Both the position numbers and the translations under genes were made by a program. The notes below the pieces were generated by a model. That model was given only the letters and a program-made list of their open reading frames with translations, did not search any database and was not told the origin of the DNA. Of a stretch of 64,000 bases of DNA, positions 20,574 through 29,478 are shown piece by piece. Every line of letters starts with the position of its first letter. Position 1 is the first letter of the stretch. The stretch lies in contig NZ_CP107921.1 of NCBI RefSeq assembly GCF_036014215.1, forward strand, positions 5,959,501 through 6,023,500. Reading direction: 5' to 3'. This stretch comes from Streptomyces sp. NBC_00440 (GTDB taxonomy: Bacteria; Actinomycetota; Actinomycetes; Streptomycetales; Streptomycetaceae).

Positions 20574-23156
20574 GTGGATCCCGCAACACTCGCCACTAAA
20601 CTTGCCTCAAGTGTCGTCGTGCCACTGGTGAAGAAGCTGTTCGTCCAGGAGGGGCCGGGCGCAGGGGTGGTCGACCGTCCCGTACGGATATCCGGTCTGG
20701 TCTCGTTCCGGGGCGAGAAGCGGACGCTCGACGAACAGGACCTCGCCGGACTCGCGGAGACCCTGGTCGGACGGGCACTGCGGTCCGCCGCACCGGGGGA
20801 GCGGCCCATCGGCGCGGACGAGGAGCAGGCGGTCGCCGACGCGGTCTCCCGGACGCTGGGCGCGCTGGGCGCGATCGAGATCGACGATCTCCAGGCGGTA
20901 CGGCTGGGCACCAGCGAGTTCGCGGGCCTGCTCTGCGCCGCCGAACCCGGGGCCGACCGGCAGCTGTCCGCCGACGGAGCGCGGTTCCACGCGGCGCTGG
21001 TCGAGACGGCCTGTCTGCACATTCTGCACTTCTTCACCCAGCGCTCCACCTTCGTCGCGTCGACCCTCGTGGAGCAGACCCGCCAACTCGCCCTGCTGAG
21101 CGAGCAGATGGACACGCTGGCCCGGCGGTTTCCCGAGCAGACCGGCGAGGACGCCGCGTTCGAGGAGCGGTACGCGCGGGACATCATCGCGGGCCACAAC
21201 CACCTCACCATCTTCGGGATCGAGCTCGCCCACTCGCCGGACAGCTGGCCGCTGGACACCGCCTACCTCAGCCTGGAGGCGGAGTTCGGCGTCACCGGGG
21301 CGGCGCCGCCGCAGCCCGCGCTCCCGGCCGAACAGGCGCTCTCCGGCCGGGACCGGGTGCTGCTGCGCGGGGTTGCCGGTTCCGGGAAGACGACGCTGGT
21401 GCAGTGGCTCGCGGTGGCGATCGCGCGCGGCACCCTGCCCGCGAAGCTGGACGGGCTGCGTGGCCGGGTGCCCTTCGTGCTGCCCGTACGGCGGTTCGGC
21501 GAGGGCGGATTCCCGGTACCCGACGACTTCCTGTCCGCCGCCCGCTACCCCCGCGCCGGCTCCCAGCCGACGGGCTGGGCCGACCGTGTCATGTCCGACG
21601 GGCGGGCGCTGCTGCTGGTCGACGGCATAGACGAGTCGTCCGAGGCGGACCGCGAGCAGCTCCGCCACGAACTGCGCCGGCTGCTCGCCCTCTACCCCGG
21701 CAACGTCTGGCTGCTGACCTCGCGGCCCTCCGCCGTACGGGAGAACTGGCTGGCCTCAGAGGGCTTCACCGAGCTGATGCTCTCGCCGCTCAGCCGCGAG
21801 GGCGTCGCCGCGTTCATCCAGCGCTGGCACCGGGCCGCGCGGGAGGGGGCCACCGATCTCGACCGGCTCGAACACTACGAGCAGACCCTCCTGGGAGCGG
21901 TCCGGCTCAACCGCGATCTGGGCCGGCTCGCCACCAACCCGCTGATGTGCGGACTGATTTGCGCCCTGCACCGGGACCGCCGCGGCTATCTGCCGCGCGG
22001 CCGCAAGGCGCTGTACGACGCCGCACTGTCCATGCTGCTCGAACGGCGCGACCGCGAACGCGACATGCACCCCACCGACGGCATCGACCTCACCCAGGAA
22101 CCGAAGGTCCAGCTCCTCCAGAAGCTCGCCCACTGGATGCTCGTCAACGGCCGTTCGGAGATGGACCGTTCGGTCGCGGTGGACACTCTCGCCCAGTATC
22201 TGCCGTCCATCCCGCACGCGGCGGAGCAGGGCGGCCCCGAGGAGATCTACCGCCATCTCCTCAACCGGACGGGCCTGCTGCGCGAGCCCACGCACGGCTC
22301 GGTGGACTTCGTGCACCGGACCTTCCAGGACTATCTGAGCGCCCGCGCCGCCGTGGAACGGCACGATTTCGACTTCCTGATCAACCACGCCCACCAGGAC
22401 GACTGGGAGGAGGTGATCCGGATGGCGGTGGCCCTGGCCAGGCCCGACGAGTGCGCGTACCTGCTGGACGGACTGGTCGCCGCACGCAAGGGCGCGCGCC
22501 CGGTGGAGTCCCGGCACCGCAAACTGCTCGCCGCGGCCAGCCTCGAACACGCGACGGAACTCGATCCCGCCGTACGGGCCAGGGTCCACCGCTACACCCG
22601 GGACCTGGCCAGGCCGACCACGCTCGAAGGGGCCCGCGCGCTCGGCTGGATCGGCCCGATCGTCCTGGAGATGCTGCCGGACCCCGCCACGGTCTCCGAC
22701 GAGGAGGCGCACCGGCTCGCGGTCACCGCCACATCGGTGGCCGACGACCGGGCGATCGGGTATCTGGTCCGTATGCGGGACCGCTCGTCCTGGGCTGTGC
22801 GCTCCCAGCTGGCGGGTGCCTGGCGGCGCTATGACACCGACACCTACGCGGACGAGATCATCGCCCATCTCGGCGAGGACGGACTGGACTTCCCCGTGTC
22901 GGACATCTCCGAGCTGCACGCGCTGCGCCGGCTGGGCGGACGGTCGCGGGTGCAGATCTCCGGGATGTTCACACCGGACCAGCTGCTCGACGGGATCGTC
23001 GCCGAACGGCTCACCAGGCTGTGGCTCGCGTACGACCTGGGGGTGGGCCTCACCTGGCTGAGCGCCTTCCCGCACCTCACGACGCTCCAGGTGAGCAGCG
23101 GGGTGGTGCGCACCCTGGACGGGGTACCGGAGGGCATCGAGATCGTCCCGGTGTGA
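20574..23156 (+). CDS. NACHT-domain NTPase (prokaryotic STAND immune type)
   Basis: 860 residues from a GTG with a GGGGGAG ribosome site. Domains: an N-terminal helical region (1-255) resembling the NACHT N-terminal helical (NNH) domains of actinobacteria; a NACHT ATPase with Walker A GVAGSGKTTL (G266 onward), Walker B LLLVDGIDE (D350, E354) and the sensor-1-like WLLTSRPS; a winged-helix/helical segment with the characteristic PLMCGLICALHR and FVHRTFQDYLSARA; and a C-terminal helical repeat array ending in a short leucine-rich-like stretch. No membrane helix or nuclease domain is evident. Related bacterial NACHT proteins act in phage defence; others may be developmental or signalling. It stands alone apart from the DUF4291 gene upstream, so an effector activity would have to be intrinsic. 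Confidence 0.88.
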   Translation: MDPATLATKLASSVVVPLVKKLFVQEGPGAGVVDRPVRISGLVSFRGEKRTLDEQDLAGLAETLVGRALRSAAPGERPIGADEEQAVADAVSRTLGALGAIEIDDLQAVRLGTSEFAGLLCAAEPGADRQLSADGARFHAALVETACLHILHFFTQRSTFVASTLVEQTRQLALLSEQMDTLARRFPEQTGEDAAFEERYARDIIAGHNHLTIFGIELAHSPDSWPLDTAYLSLEAEFGVTGAAPPQPALPAEQALSGRDRVLLRGVAGSGKTTLVQWLAVAIARGTLPAKLDGLRGRVPFVLPVRRFGEGGFPVPDDFLSAARYPRAGSQPTGWADRVMSDGRALLLVDGIDESSEADREQLRHELRRLLALYPGNVWLLTSRPSAVRENWLASEGFTELMLSPLSREGVAAFIQRWHRAAREGATDLDRLEHYEQTLLGAVRLNRDLGRLATNPLMCGLICALHRDRRGYLPRGRKALYDAALSMLLERRDRERDMHPTDGIDLTQEPKVQLLQKLAHWMLVNGRSEMDRSVAVDTLAQYLPSIPHAAEQGGPEEIYRHLLNRTGLLREPTHGSVDFVHRTFQDYLSARAAVERHDFDFLINHAHQDDWEEVIRMAVALARPDECAYLLDGLVAARKGARPVESRHRKLLAAASLEHATELDPAVRARVHRYTRDLARPTTLEGARALGWIGPIVLEMLPDPATVSDEEAHRLAVTATSVADDRAIGYLVRMRDRSSWAVRSQLAGAWRRYDTDTYADEIIAHLGEDGLDFPVSDISELHALRRLGGRSRVQISGMFTPDQLLDGIVAERLTRLWLAYDLGVGLTWLSAFPHLTTLQVSSGVVRTLDGVPEGIEIVPV

Positions 23157-23315
23157 GCCGGTGTGAGCCCCTGTGACCCCGTGAGGGCGGGCAGGGTACG
23201 CGAGTGATGAAAATGTGCCGGATTAGTGACGGTCCGGTGGATGCGGGCAACTTCATTCGTCATTCGAGCATCCAAGGGCTGATACGCGTTCTGGAACCCA
23301 TACAGGAGAATCACC

Positions 23316-24566
23316 TTGCGCCACCGCATCAGCTCCGTGTCCGCCGTGGCTGCAGCCCTGCTCGCCGTAGCCCTCGCACCAGCCGTCCAGGCACATGCCG
23401 ACGACGCGGACGCCCCGGCTCTCGTGGTGTCCGAGCTGTCCAGCGATCCGTGGAAGCCGGGCGAGGTCCGGACGGACTCCCTGACCTTCACCAACCAGGG
23501 CAAAGCAGCCGCCGACGGCGTCACGGTGCGGCTGCGGATCACGCGCGGTCTGGCCTTCCCCGAGCACGTCGCCGGCTGTACGTACTCCACCGACAGCGAC
23601 CAGGTGTCCGTGGCGCTCTGCCACTTCGACAAGGTCCTCGCACCCGGTCAGCACTTCACCACGCCCATCAACTTCAAGGTGCTGCCGAAGGCGCTGATGG
23701 AGAACGTGGAGTACGGCACGGGCACCACAGGCGGCGACCCGGCGTCAGGTTCGACCGCCCTCAGCTACCGCTCGCTGGCCGTCACCGCGGACAGCACGGC
23801 CGACCTCGCCGCGGTCGGTGACACCGCGAAGGGCAAGCCGGGCGACCAGGTCACGGTCACCGCCGGCCTGCGCAACGACGGCCCGGGCTGGATCGACAAC
23901 AACACCAGCGACGACCAGCCGGCGGTGATGGTCGACATCCCCAAGGGCACGACGGCCGTCGAGGTCCCGAAGGACTGCCAGCCGTTCGCGATCGACGGCC
24001 CGAGCGGACCTTCCGCGCCCGGCAAGCGGAAGTACGTCTGCCTGCCGCCCGACCACATATACGAGGTGGGCTCGCTCCACGCGTACAAGTTCGTGCTGAA
24101 GATCGAGAAGGGCGCGAAGGACACGTCGAGCGAGGTCAAGGCCACCTCGGCGTACGACATCCACCCGGTCTTCGACAAGAACCCCGCCAACGACAAGGCG
24201 AAGCTCGTCATCGACGTCACGGGCTCGGGCTCGGGCTCCGGTTCGGGTACGGGTTCGGGCTCCGGCTCGTCGGGCGGCTCCAACGGCGGTTCCTCGACGG
24301 GCGGTTCGACCACGGGCACGACCGGCGGTCCGAGCACCGGGGGCAGGGGTACGTCGGGCGGCACCCACACCCAGTCCACCGGCGGCACGGGCACCGCGTC
24401 CACGACGGGTGCCGCATCCACGACGGGCGGCGACGCGACGGGCACGATGGCGTCGACCGGCGCCGGCAACACCCCGCTGATCACGGGAGCGGGGGCGGTC
24501 GCGGTGGCACTGGGCGGCGGCCTGGTATTCGCTCTGCGCCGCAGGAACGGCGCCAAGGTGCGGTAG
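23316..24566 (+). CDS. Secreted surface protein with C-terminal sortase-like signal
   Basis: 416 residues. The start is TTG: AGGAG lies seven bases upstream and the sequence that follows is a clean Sec signal peptide (residues 1-29, cleavage near VQAHADD). Two beta-sandwich repeats of DUF11/CARDB type follow (about 38-150 and 165-290), each with a Cys pair. Residues ~300-385 are a Gly/Ser/Thr-rich stalk. The C-terminus has MASTGAGN, a hydrophobic helix and a basic end RRRNGAKVR, the layout of a sortase substrate; the Streptomyces class E motif is LAxTG, so this carries M in place of L. Expected to be displayed on the cell wall. No sortase gene is nearby. Function unknown. Confidence 0.85.
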   Translation: MRHRISSVSAVAAALLAVALAPAVQAHADDADAPALVVSELSSDPWKPGEVRTDSLTFTNQGKAAADGVTVRLRITRGLAFPEHVAGCTYSTDSDQVSVALCHFDKVLAPGQHFTTPINFKVLPKALMENVEYGTGTTGGDPASGSTALSYRSLAVTADSTADLAAVGDTAKGKPGDQVTVTAGLRNDGPGWIDNNTSDDQPAVMVDIPKGTTAVEVPKDCQPFAIDGPSGPSAPGKRKYVCLPPDHIYEVGSLHAYKFVLKIEKGAKDTSSEVKATSAYDIHPVFDKNPANDKAKLVIDVTGSGSGSGSGTGSGSGSSGGSNGGSSTGGSTTGTTGGPSTGGRGTSGGTHTQSTGGTGTASTTGAASTTGGDATGTMASTGAGNTPLITGAGAVAVALGGGLVFALRRRNGAKVR

Positions 24567-24812
24567 GCCCGTAGGGCAGGGTCCTGAAGAGCCTTCGAGG
24601 GTGCGCCCCGGATTTGCTCCGACATCTATGCGAAGTCGGGGCGAGCCGGGGCGTTCTGGTATGCGGGCCGGGCGGCGTGAACGGCGTTGGCACTGGCGAA
24701 ACCATGGACACGACAGATAGCGTCATGAGGTCCGAGGGGGATGCTCTGCCATGCTCGCAGCTTCCGCCTCGTCCACCTTCACTTGCTTGATCACCGATAC
24801 TGGGGGATGTAG

Positions 24813-26606
24813 ATGGATCCGGATGCCGGTAAGGATTTCCAAGGCATCAACCCCGACAAACTCGGCGATCTCATCAAGTCGGTCAACACCAACTCGGGTG
24901 ACGGTGCAGCGGCGGGACAGCCGCACATCAACAGCTGGATGAGCCACGCGCGTCGCCTCCAGATGGACACGTCCCGCCTGACGAAGATGACCGGTCACCT
25001 CACCTGGGCGCACGGCCAACTGCCCATGCTCCGGCGTCGCCACAGTCTGGCAATGGACGAGGAGAAGGTGGACAAGGACGCGGGGCTGGGCGGGGGGATG
25101 GTCACAGCCGGAGCGGGCGAACTGGGCAAGTACAAGACGCAGGCTGCCGCCCAGAAAGCCGCGAAGAAGGACGCCAAGGCGTACAAAGACGGCGACATGG
25201 ACCTTGATGAGTACATGAAGATGCTTGCGGCCAACGAGACGGACCCGGACTACTGCAAGGCCGCGATGGCTGAGCTCGGCGACACCGCGCTCTATCAGCT
25301 CCAGGACGGCCCGGCGATGTACGACCCGGGTAACCCGGACGCCGGCATATCCGTCCTCGCTACGACGGTGGCCACGGCCATGCGGAACGGGACCACATTC
25401 AAGGACGAGAACGGCAACGAGGACCTCCAGCATCTTTCGGGCCTGGTCGGACATGCCAGCTTCCCGTCGGACGTAGTGGCGAACCTCGGCAAGCAGTGCC
25501 TCAACCCGGGCAACTACATGTATGGGGAGAAGGTCTGGGAGGCGATGGGCGAGGAGCCTGCGGCCGCCACGAAGTTCCTCCACGACAACATGGACCGCAT
25601 TCCGGGGTGGATGAAGGACGACTCTGATCACCACGGGGGGATGCCTGACTTCCAGGCGAAGGCGTTTGCGGGGGTCATCGCGGCGGGGACGCTGGACGGT
25701 ATGGGTGCCGACGCGGATGTTTCCGCAGACAACACCAAGAAGCTCATCCAGTACTACGCCAAACATCCGGGCGAGCACACGCATTCAGAAGTTCAGACGG
25801 TTTTCGCCAAGGATATTACTCATTACTTCTCCGATCTGCAGACCGCGCTGACTGACCCCGGATATGAAGACAACGGTCACCTTCTCGATCTCGGAAAGGG
25901 GCACGTTGCTGTCGCAGCAAGCGACTGGCAGGCGTTCACCACCGAGGCAATGCAGGATCCAAAAACGGGGGCGAAGCTCCTCGTCTATGCCGGGCGTCAA
26001 GCAGATGATTTTGCCCGCGCAAATAAAGGTAACCCCATAGACGCGCGTGCAAGCGGAATGATTGAAGGGTTTTTCAGTCAAGAAGCAAGTAACGTATACA
26101 ACAAGATGGTGGCTGATCACAAAGAAGGCGCTGATTCCTGGAAAGAGAAATTTACGGAACAGGCCAACACTGTCGCTGAGACTGCGCTCGATGTGGCCCT
26201 AGAGCCGCAAGACGCAGCAAAATCAGTAGCTGTCGCTGCCGCCAAGGACGCGATTGGCCTCGCGGTGGGGGCCTTCTGGTCAGGTGGCGAACCGCCGAAA
26301 CCGCCCAATCCGCCAAAAATTATTGGCTGGGATCATGAATGGCAGCAGGAAGCCTCGACTCAGTATGAAAGTAACAAGGAGCTGGGGGATCCGAAGAAGT
26401 ATGCGAAAGAATACAATTGCCCGGGATTCCTTGATGATGAAGGCGTGTTGCGGCTGTCCGGAAATGCAGACCAGCAGATGGCGCAGCGGAAAGCATACAA
26501 CGCCTGGTTGAAAGATCCTGAAGTTGGTCTCTCTATTGCAGGGGTGCATAATTCATTCGGCCAGCGTGCTCAAGGTCGCGACGATGGCGAAAAGATAGCG
26601 GGTTAG
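24813..26606 (+). CDS. Large WXG100-associated hypothetical protein with low-GC C-terminal region
   Basis: 597 residues with no signal peptide or membrane helix in the first 450 residues. The N-terminus (residues ~15-85) is predicted helical with an LxxxxxHxxWxxxxLP pattern like WXG/ESX partner domains; the middle is helical with FPSDVVANLGKQCL and DFQAKAFAGVIA, resembling large uncharacterised actinobacterial proteins encoded near WXG100 genes (possibly DUF6571, from memory). A hydrophobic Ala-rich segment (~455-490) and a Pro-rich PPKPPNPP linker precede a polar C-terminal domain of ~100 residues. From about 25780 on, the DNA changes character: 45 percent GC in 26041-26160 against 72 percent in 25081-25140 (counted). 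GGGGGATG precedes the ATG. Three bases separate it from the lipoprotein gene. Function unknown; an ESX-type or polymorphic-toxin-type exported protein is one reading. Confidence 0.75.
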   Translation: MDPDAGKDFQGINPDKLGDLIKSVNTNSGDGAAAGQPHINSWMSHARRLQMDTSRLTKMTGHLTWAHGQLPMLRRRHSLAMDEEKVDKDAGLGGGMVTAGAGELGKYKTQAAAQKAAKKDAKAYKDGDMDLDEYMKMLAANETDPDYCKAAMAELGDTALYQLQDGPAMYDPGNPDAGISVLATTVATAMRNGTTFKDENGNEDLQHLSGLVGHASFPSDVVANLGKQCLNPGNYMYGEKVWEAMGEEPAAATKFLHDNMDRIPGWMKDDSDHHGGMPDFQAKAFAGVIAAGTLDGMGADADVSADNTKKLIQYYAKHPGEHTHSEVQTVFAKDITHYFSDLQTALTDPGYEDNGHLLDLGKGHVAVAASDWQAFTTEAMQDPKTGAKLLVYAGRQADDFARANKGNPIDARASGMIEGFFSQEASNVYNKMVADHKEGADSWKEKFTEQANTVAETALDVALEPQDAAKSVAVAAAKDAIGLAVGAFWSGGEPPKPPNPPKIIGWDHEWQQEASTQYESNKELGDPKKYAKEYNCPGFLDDEGVLRLSGNADQQMAQRKAYNAWLKDPEVGLSIAGVHNSFGQRAQGRDDGEKIAG

Positions 26607-26608
26607 CA

Positions 26609-27136
26609 ATGAAGCGTCCATGGTTGCCAATGTTTCTCACACTGGTCGTGTTTGCGAGCGCCTGCTCGGGCGGGCGCGACGAGCCGAACTCGGCCGAAGG
26701 GAAGAAGCTGGCCAGCGACTCGCAGCGGTCCGTGACGGAATCCTACTGGAAACTTTATGATTCCATTGGCGATACGGTGACCAGGTCTCCTGCTCAGGGA
26801 TACTTCAAGAGGTGTGACGGCGATCGAGATGATTCACTGATCTACATCATCGAATCTGTTCTCGACCCCAAGGTGAAGAGTCCAGAAAAGATGTCACGTG
26901 AGCACTTCACGGATGCGGTTGCCAATCGATTGGCTCATATCGATTGGCATTTTAAGGCATCCGGCGGGACTCGCTCCGCGTCAAAAGATGGCATAAGCGT
27001 CGAGATGCTGCCATCGACGATCAACGACAGGACGGTTGCGTTCCACGTACAAAGTAAATGCATTGATCTGGGCGCGGTTGCGAAGGAAATTGAGTCCAAT
27101 TCGTCCCGTGTGACTGTTCGTCGGAACGCGCAGTAG
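26609..27136 (+). CDS. Small lipoprotein, low GC, coupled to the preceding gene
   Basis: 175 residues. Signal sequence with lipobox FASAC (Cys near residue 19), then a charged mature domain; two further Cys (in RCDGD and KCIDL) could pair. GC is about 48 percent in 26881-26940, far below the chromosome average, continuous with the low-GC end of the gene before it, from which it is separated by two bases. I do not recognise the family. Its position directly after the variable C-terminus of a large secreted-type protein is what an immunity or chaperone lipoprotein would show, but nothing in the sequence proves this. Confidence 0.7.
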   Translation: MKRPWLPMFLTLVVFASACSGGRDEPNSAEGKKLASDSQRSVTESYWKLYDSIGDTVTRSPAQGYFKRCDGDRDDSLIYIIESVLDPKVKSPEKMSREHFTDAVANRLAHIDWHFKASGGTRSASKDGISVEMLPSTINDRTVAFHVQSKCIDLGAVAKEIESNSSRVTVRRNAQ

Positions 27137-27164
27137 TAAAGCGTGTAACCTCTGGGAGGGTTCA

Positions 27165-27491
27165 ATGGGTGGCAAATCAGAAAAGAAAGTCCCCAGCCCC
27201 ATCTGGCAGGAGCTGGACGCTCTCTGCAAGGAGGTGTCCAAGGACATCGCTTCCGTGGCGGACGCCCTCAAGGCAGCCGACAAGCAGATGGCCGGCGGGA
27301 AGGGGGAAGTCTGGGTCGGGAAGAACGCCCGGGCCTGGGGGAGCGATCTGCACGGTGCCAACACCGATCTGTCCAAGCAGGCGCATGGCTTCCTCGCGGA
27401 TGTGCAGCGCCAGCGCGCCGCTCACCCCAAGGAGGTCACGGAGGCCGAGGCCGACACCGAGCGGCGGATTCTCGCCGGGCGGATGGGCTGA
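27165..27491 (+). CDS. WXG100-like small protein
   Basis: 108 residues, predicted all-helical hairpin. The turn carries W-x-G (EVWVGKNARAW) between two long amphipathic helices, the arrangement of WXG100 (EsxA/EsxB-like) proteins secreted by type VII systems. GGGAGG lies about five bases before the ATG. It sits 28 bp after the low-GC lipoprotein, and GC is back to normal here. No ESX ATPase or membrane genes occur in the window, so any export would use a system elsewhere on the chromosome. Confidence 0.7.
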   Translation: MGGKSEKKVPSPIWQELDALCKEVSKDIASVADALKAADKQMAGGKGEVWVGKNARAWGSDLHGANTDLSKQAHGFLADVQRQRAAHPKEVTEAEADTERRILAGRMG

Positions 27492-27559
27492 ACGTCTGTA
27501 TGGCCGGTGCTAGTACGATCCCCTGACTCAAAGAACCCTCGCCTCACCGGGAGTTACCA

Positions 27560-28237
27560 GTGAACCGCAGTCGTGCCCTGCCCGCCGCCGTATCCTTCGC
27601 GGCGGCCGCTGCCCTGTTGCTGACCGGCTGCGGAGGTGGGGACAAGGGCTCGGGCAACGACAAGATCGCGGGCGCGGATGGCGGGGGAGCGAAGAAGACC
27701 GCGGCACCGAGCAAGCCTGCGCCGAGCAAGGCGCCCGGTATCGACCGGCCGGATGTGAAGCTTCCTGGAGACGTCAAGTTCGTGTTCCCCGTGTCCCATC
27801 TGACGGATCCGGGCCAGACCGCCGCCTTGGGTGATGCGGAGAACTTCATCCGCGCCATCGAGCACGGAATCGTCAAGCAGGACAAGGACGATGCTGCGTA
27901 CAAGTTCTACTCCGAATTCCAGAGCCCTGCCCAGGAGTACGCGCGGGACCAGATCGCCCAACATGTCGAGGCGGGTATGACCGTCACCGGCGAGAGGAAG
28001 TACTACGAGCCCAAGGTGCAGTCGGTCAACGGCAAGAAGACCGCCGTTGTCACTTTCTGCAGTGACGGTTCGAAGCTCTACAGCAAGAACGTCAAGAGCG
28101 GCGCTGTCACCCGAACCACCAAGAGCGTCAAGGACTTCTACTTCTGGCAGATCGGCATGAGTGCTGCGGACGGCGTCAATGGCCTCTGGCGCGCCAAGGA
28201 GATCAAGGTGCAAGCGGAGGCCGCGCAGTGCATGTGA
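27560..28237 (+). CDS. Hypothetical lipoprotein
   Basis: 225 residues from a GTG with GGGAG upstream. Lipobox LLTGC (Cys near residue 23) follows an Ala-rich hydrophobic segment; then a Lys/Pro/Gly-rich linker (~25-55) and a globular domain. The globular part (PVSHLTDPGQTAALGDAENFIRAIEHGIVKQDKD and later VVTFCSDGSKLYSKNVKSG) resembles small nuclear-transport-factor-like folds found in actinobacterial lipoproteins, but this is only an impression. It overlaps the next start by 10 bp, so the two are translationally coupled. Function unknown. Confidence 0.8.
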   Translation: MNRSRALPAAVSFAAAAALLLTGCGGGDKGSGNDKIAGADGGGAKKTAAPSKPAPSKAPGIDRPDVKLPGDVKFVFPVSHLTDPGQTAALGDAENFIRAIEHGIVKQDKDDAAYKFYSEFQSPAQEYARDQIAQHVEAGMTVTGERKYYEPKVQSVNGKKTAVVTFCSDGSKLYSKNVKSGAVTRTTKSVKDFYFWQIGMSAADGVNGLWRAKEIKVQAEAAQCM

Positions 28238-29250
28238 AGGTGATACACAAGCCGGTCCTGGTTTCGGTCATCAGTTGTTCGATGCTGTGGGCAGTCGCTG
28301 CACCAGCCAGTGCGGAAGACATCATCAGTGGAGCCAAGGGGACTAAGCACCCCAACCAGACCATCGCCGCCCAGGCATCCATCAAGTACCACTCGTCCGG
28401 CAATGGCGGAGGCCATTCCGGCCCGTTGGCTTCCACCGACTCCAACTGGACCCCGCCCGCGTGCTGGTACGCCCCGGAGTGGTCCGCCACTGAATTTCAG
28501 CAGTTCCGGCAGGGCGTCTATGTCTCGGCTGTTCATGACCCGGACCTCCCCAATGATGTCCGGGGGGAAATCTCTGACCAGAACCAGAAATACGCCGGCG
28601 ACAACTACAACATTGACAAGGAGAAAGAGGGGATGTGGTGGGGTCCCCAGTTCAACGACGACGCCTCACTTGCCGACCAGATGAAGTGCGACAAGGACCC
28701 CTTCTGGGTCAAGAAGGGTGAGACTCCCGACGTCCCGGAGGCCATCAAACCCGAGACGCTCGCCGGACTCGCCTACCAGCAGATGCAGGTCCCGGGGACC
28801 AAGGTCAGTCTCGCTCCGGCCGGTGCCAGTAAGGTCAATCTGCCGACCTGGGCATGGCTGGACAAGGCCGATTTCAAACCCATTTCGGTCACCGCCTCAC
28901 TCGACGTCGGCGGCTTCCACGCCGAGGCGACGACGACGGCCACGGCGGACTCGCTCAGCCTGGACCCCGGCACCGACGACGCACAGGTGCTCCCCGAGTC
29001 CGGTCGGTGCGCCATCAACGGCGACGGTTCCATCGGCGAACCGTATGCGCGAGGGAAGGGAAACCAGACTCCGCCCTGTGGCGTCGTCTACCAGCGCTCT
29101 TCCGGCGGCGGCACCTTCGATCTGCGGTCCACCGCCACCTGGAAGATCAGCTGGACAGGAACCGGGGGCGCGGGAGGCGACCTTCCCGATGGTGAGTACG
29201 GCGATGACCAGCCAGTCACCGTTCAGGAGATTCAGGCCGTCAACCGCTGA
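28228..29250 (+). CDS. Hypothetical secreted protein
   Basis: 340 residues. GTG start with GCGGAGG upstream, overlapping the lipoprotein gene by 10 bp. Signal peptide about residues 1-29 ending APASAED. The mature part has aromatic-rich stretches (CWYAPEWSATEFQQFRQGVY, WWGPQFNDD) and a C-terminal beta-rich domain; Cys in PPACWYAP, MKCDKD, GRCAING and PPCGVVY could form two disulfides. Homologues exist in other Streptomyces as partners of lipoprotein/WXG100 genes, from memory; they are often mislabelled. No enzymatic motif is visible. With the four genes before it, this forms one rightward operon. Confidence 0.8.
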   Translation: MHVKVIHKPVLVSVISCSMLWAVAAPASAEDIISGAKGTKHPNQTIAAQASIKYHSSGNGGGHSGPLASTDSNWTPPACWYAPEWSATEFQQFRQGVYVSAVHDPDLPNDVRGEISDQNQKYAGDNYNIDKEKEGMWWGPQFNDDASLADQMKCDKDPFWVKKGETPDVPEAIKPETLAGLAYQQMQVPGTKVSLAPAGASKVNLPTWAWLDKADFKPISVTASLDVGGFHAEATTTATADSLSLDPGTDDAQVLPESGRCAINGDGSIGEPYARGKGNQTPPCGVVYQRSSGGGTFDLRSTATWKISWTGTGGAGGDLPDGEYGDDQPVTVQEIQAVNR

Positions 29251-29478
29251 CCCTCCTCCCGTACCGGGATAGCCCGAGAGGTCCGCGACGGTGGCCGCCA
29301 CTCCTCTCCGGGCCTGTCGCGCGAGCGCGGCGCGGCGGTGAGTTCGTCGGAATACCCCGTCTTGGCATGTCCCCTGTTCATGGCATGCCCCCGGTTCCCC
29401 CGGATACAGCGTGCTGTGCACAGCCGCGTGGAACTCCGGCCAGGAGGCGCTCTGTTCGGCGAGCGCCTTTCGGCCCGC

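Noticed and set aside
29251..29403. Continuation of the PadR frame into the secreted-protein gene antisense
   Set aside because: Beyond about 29404 the residues no longer look like PadR and overlap a real gene on the other strand.
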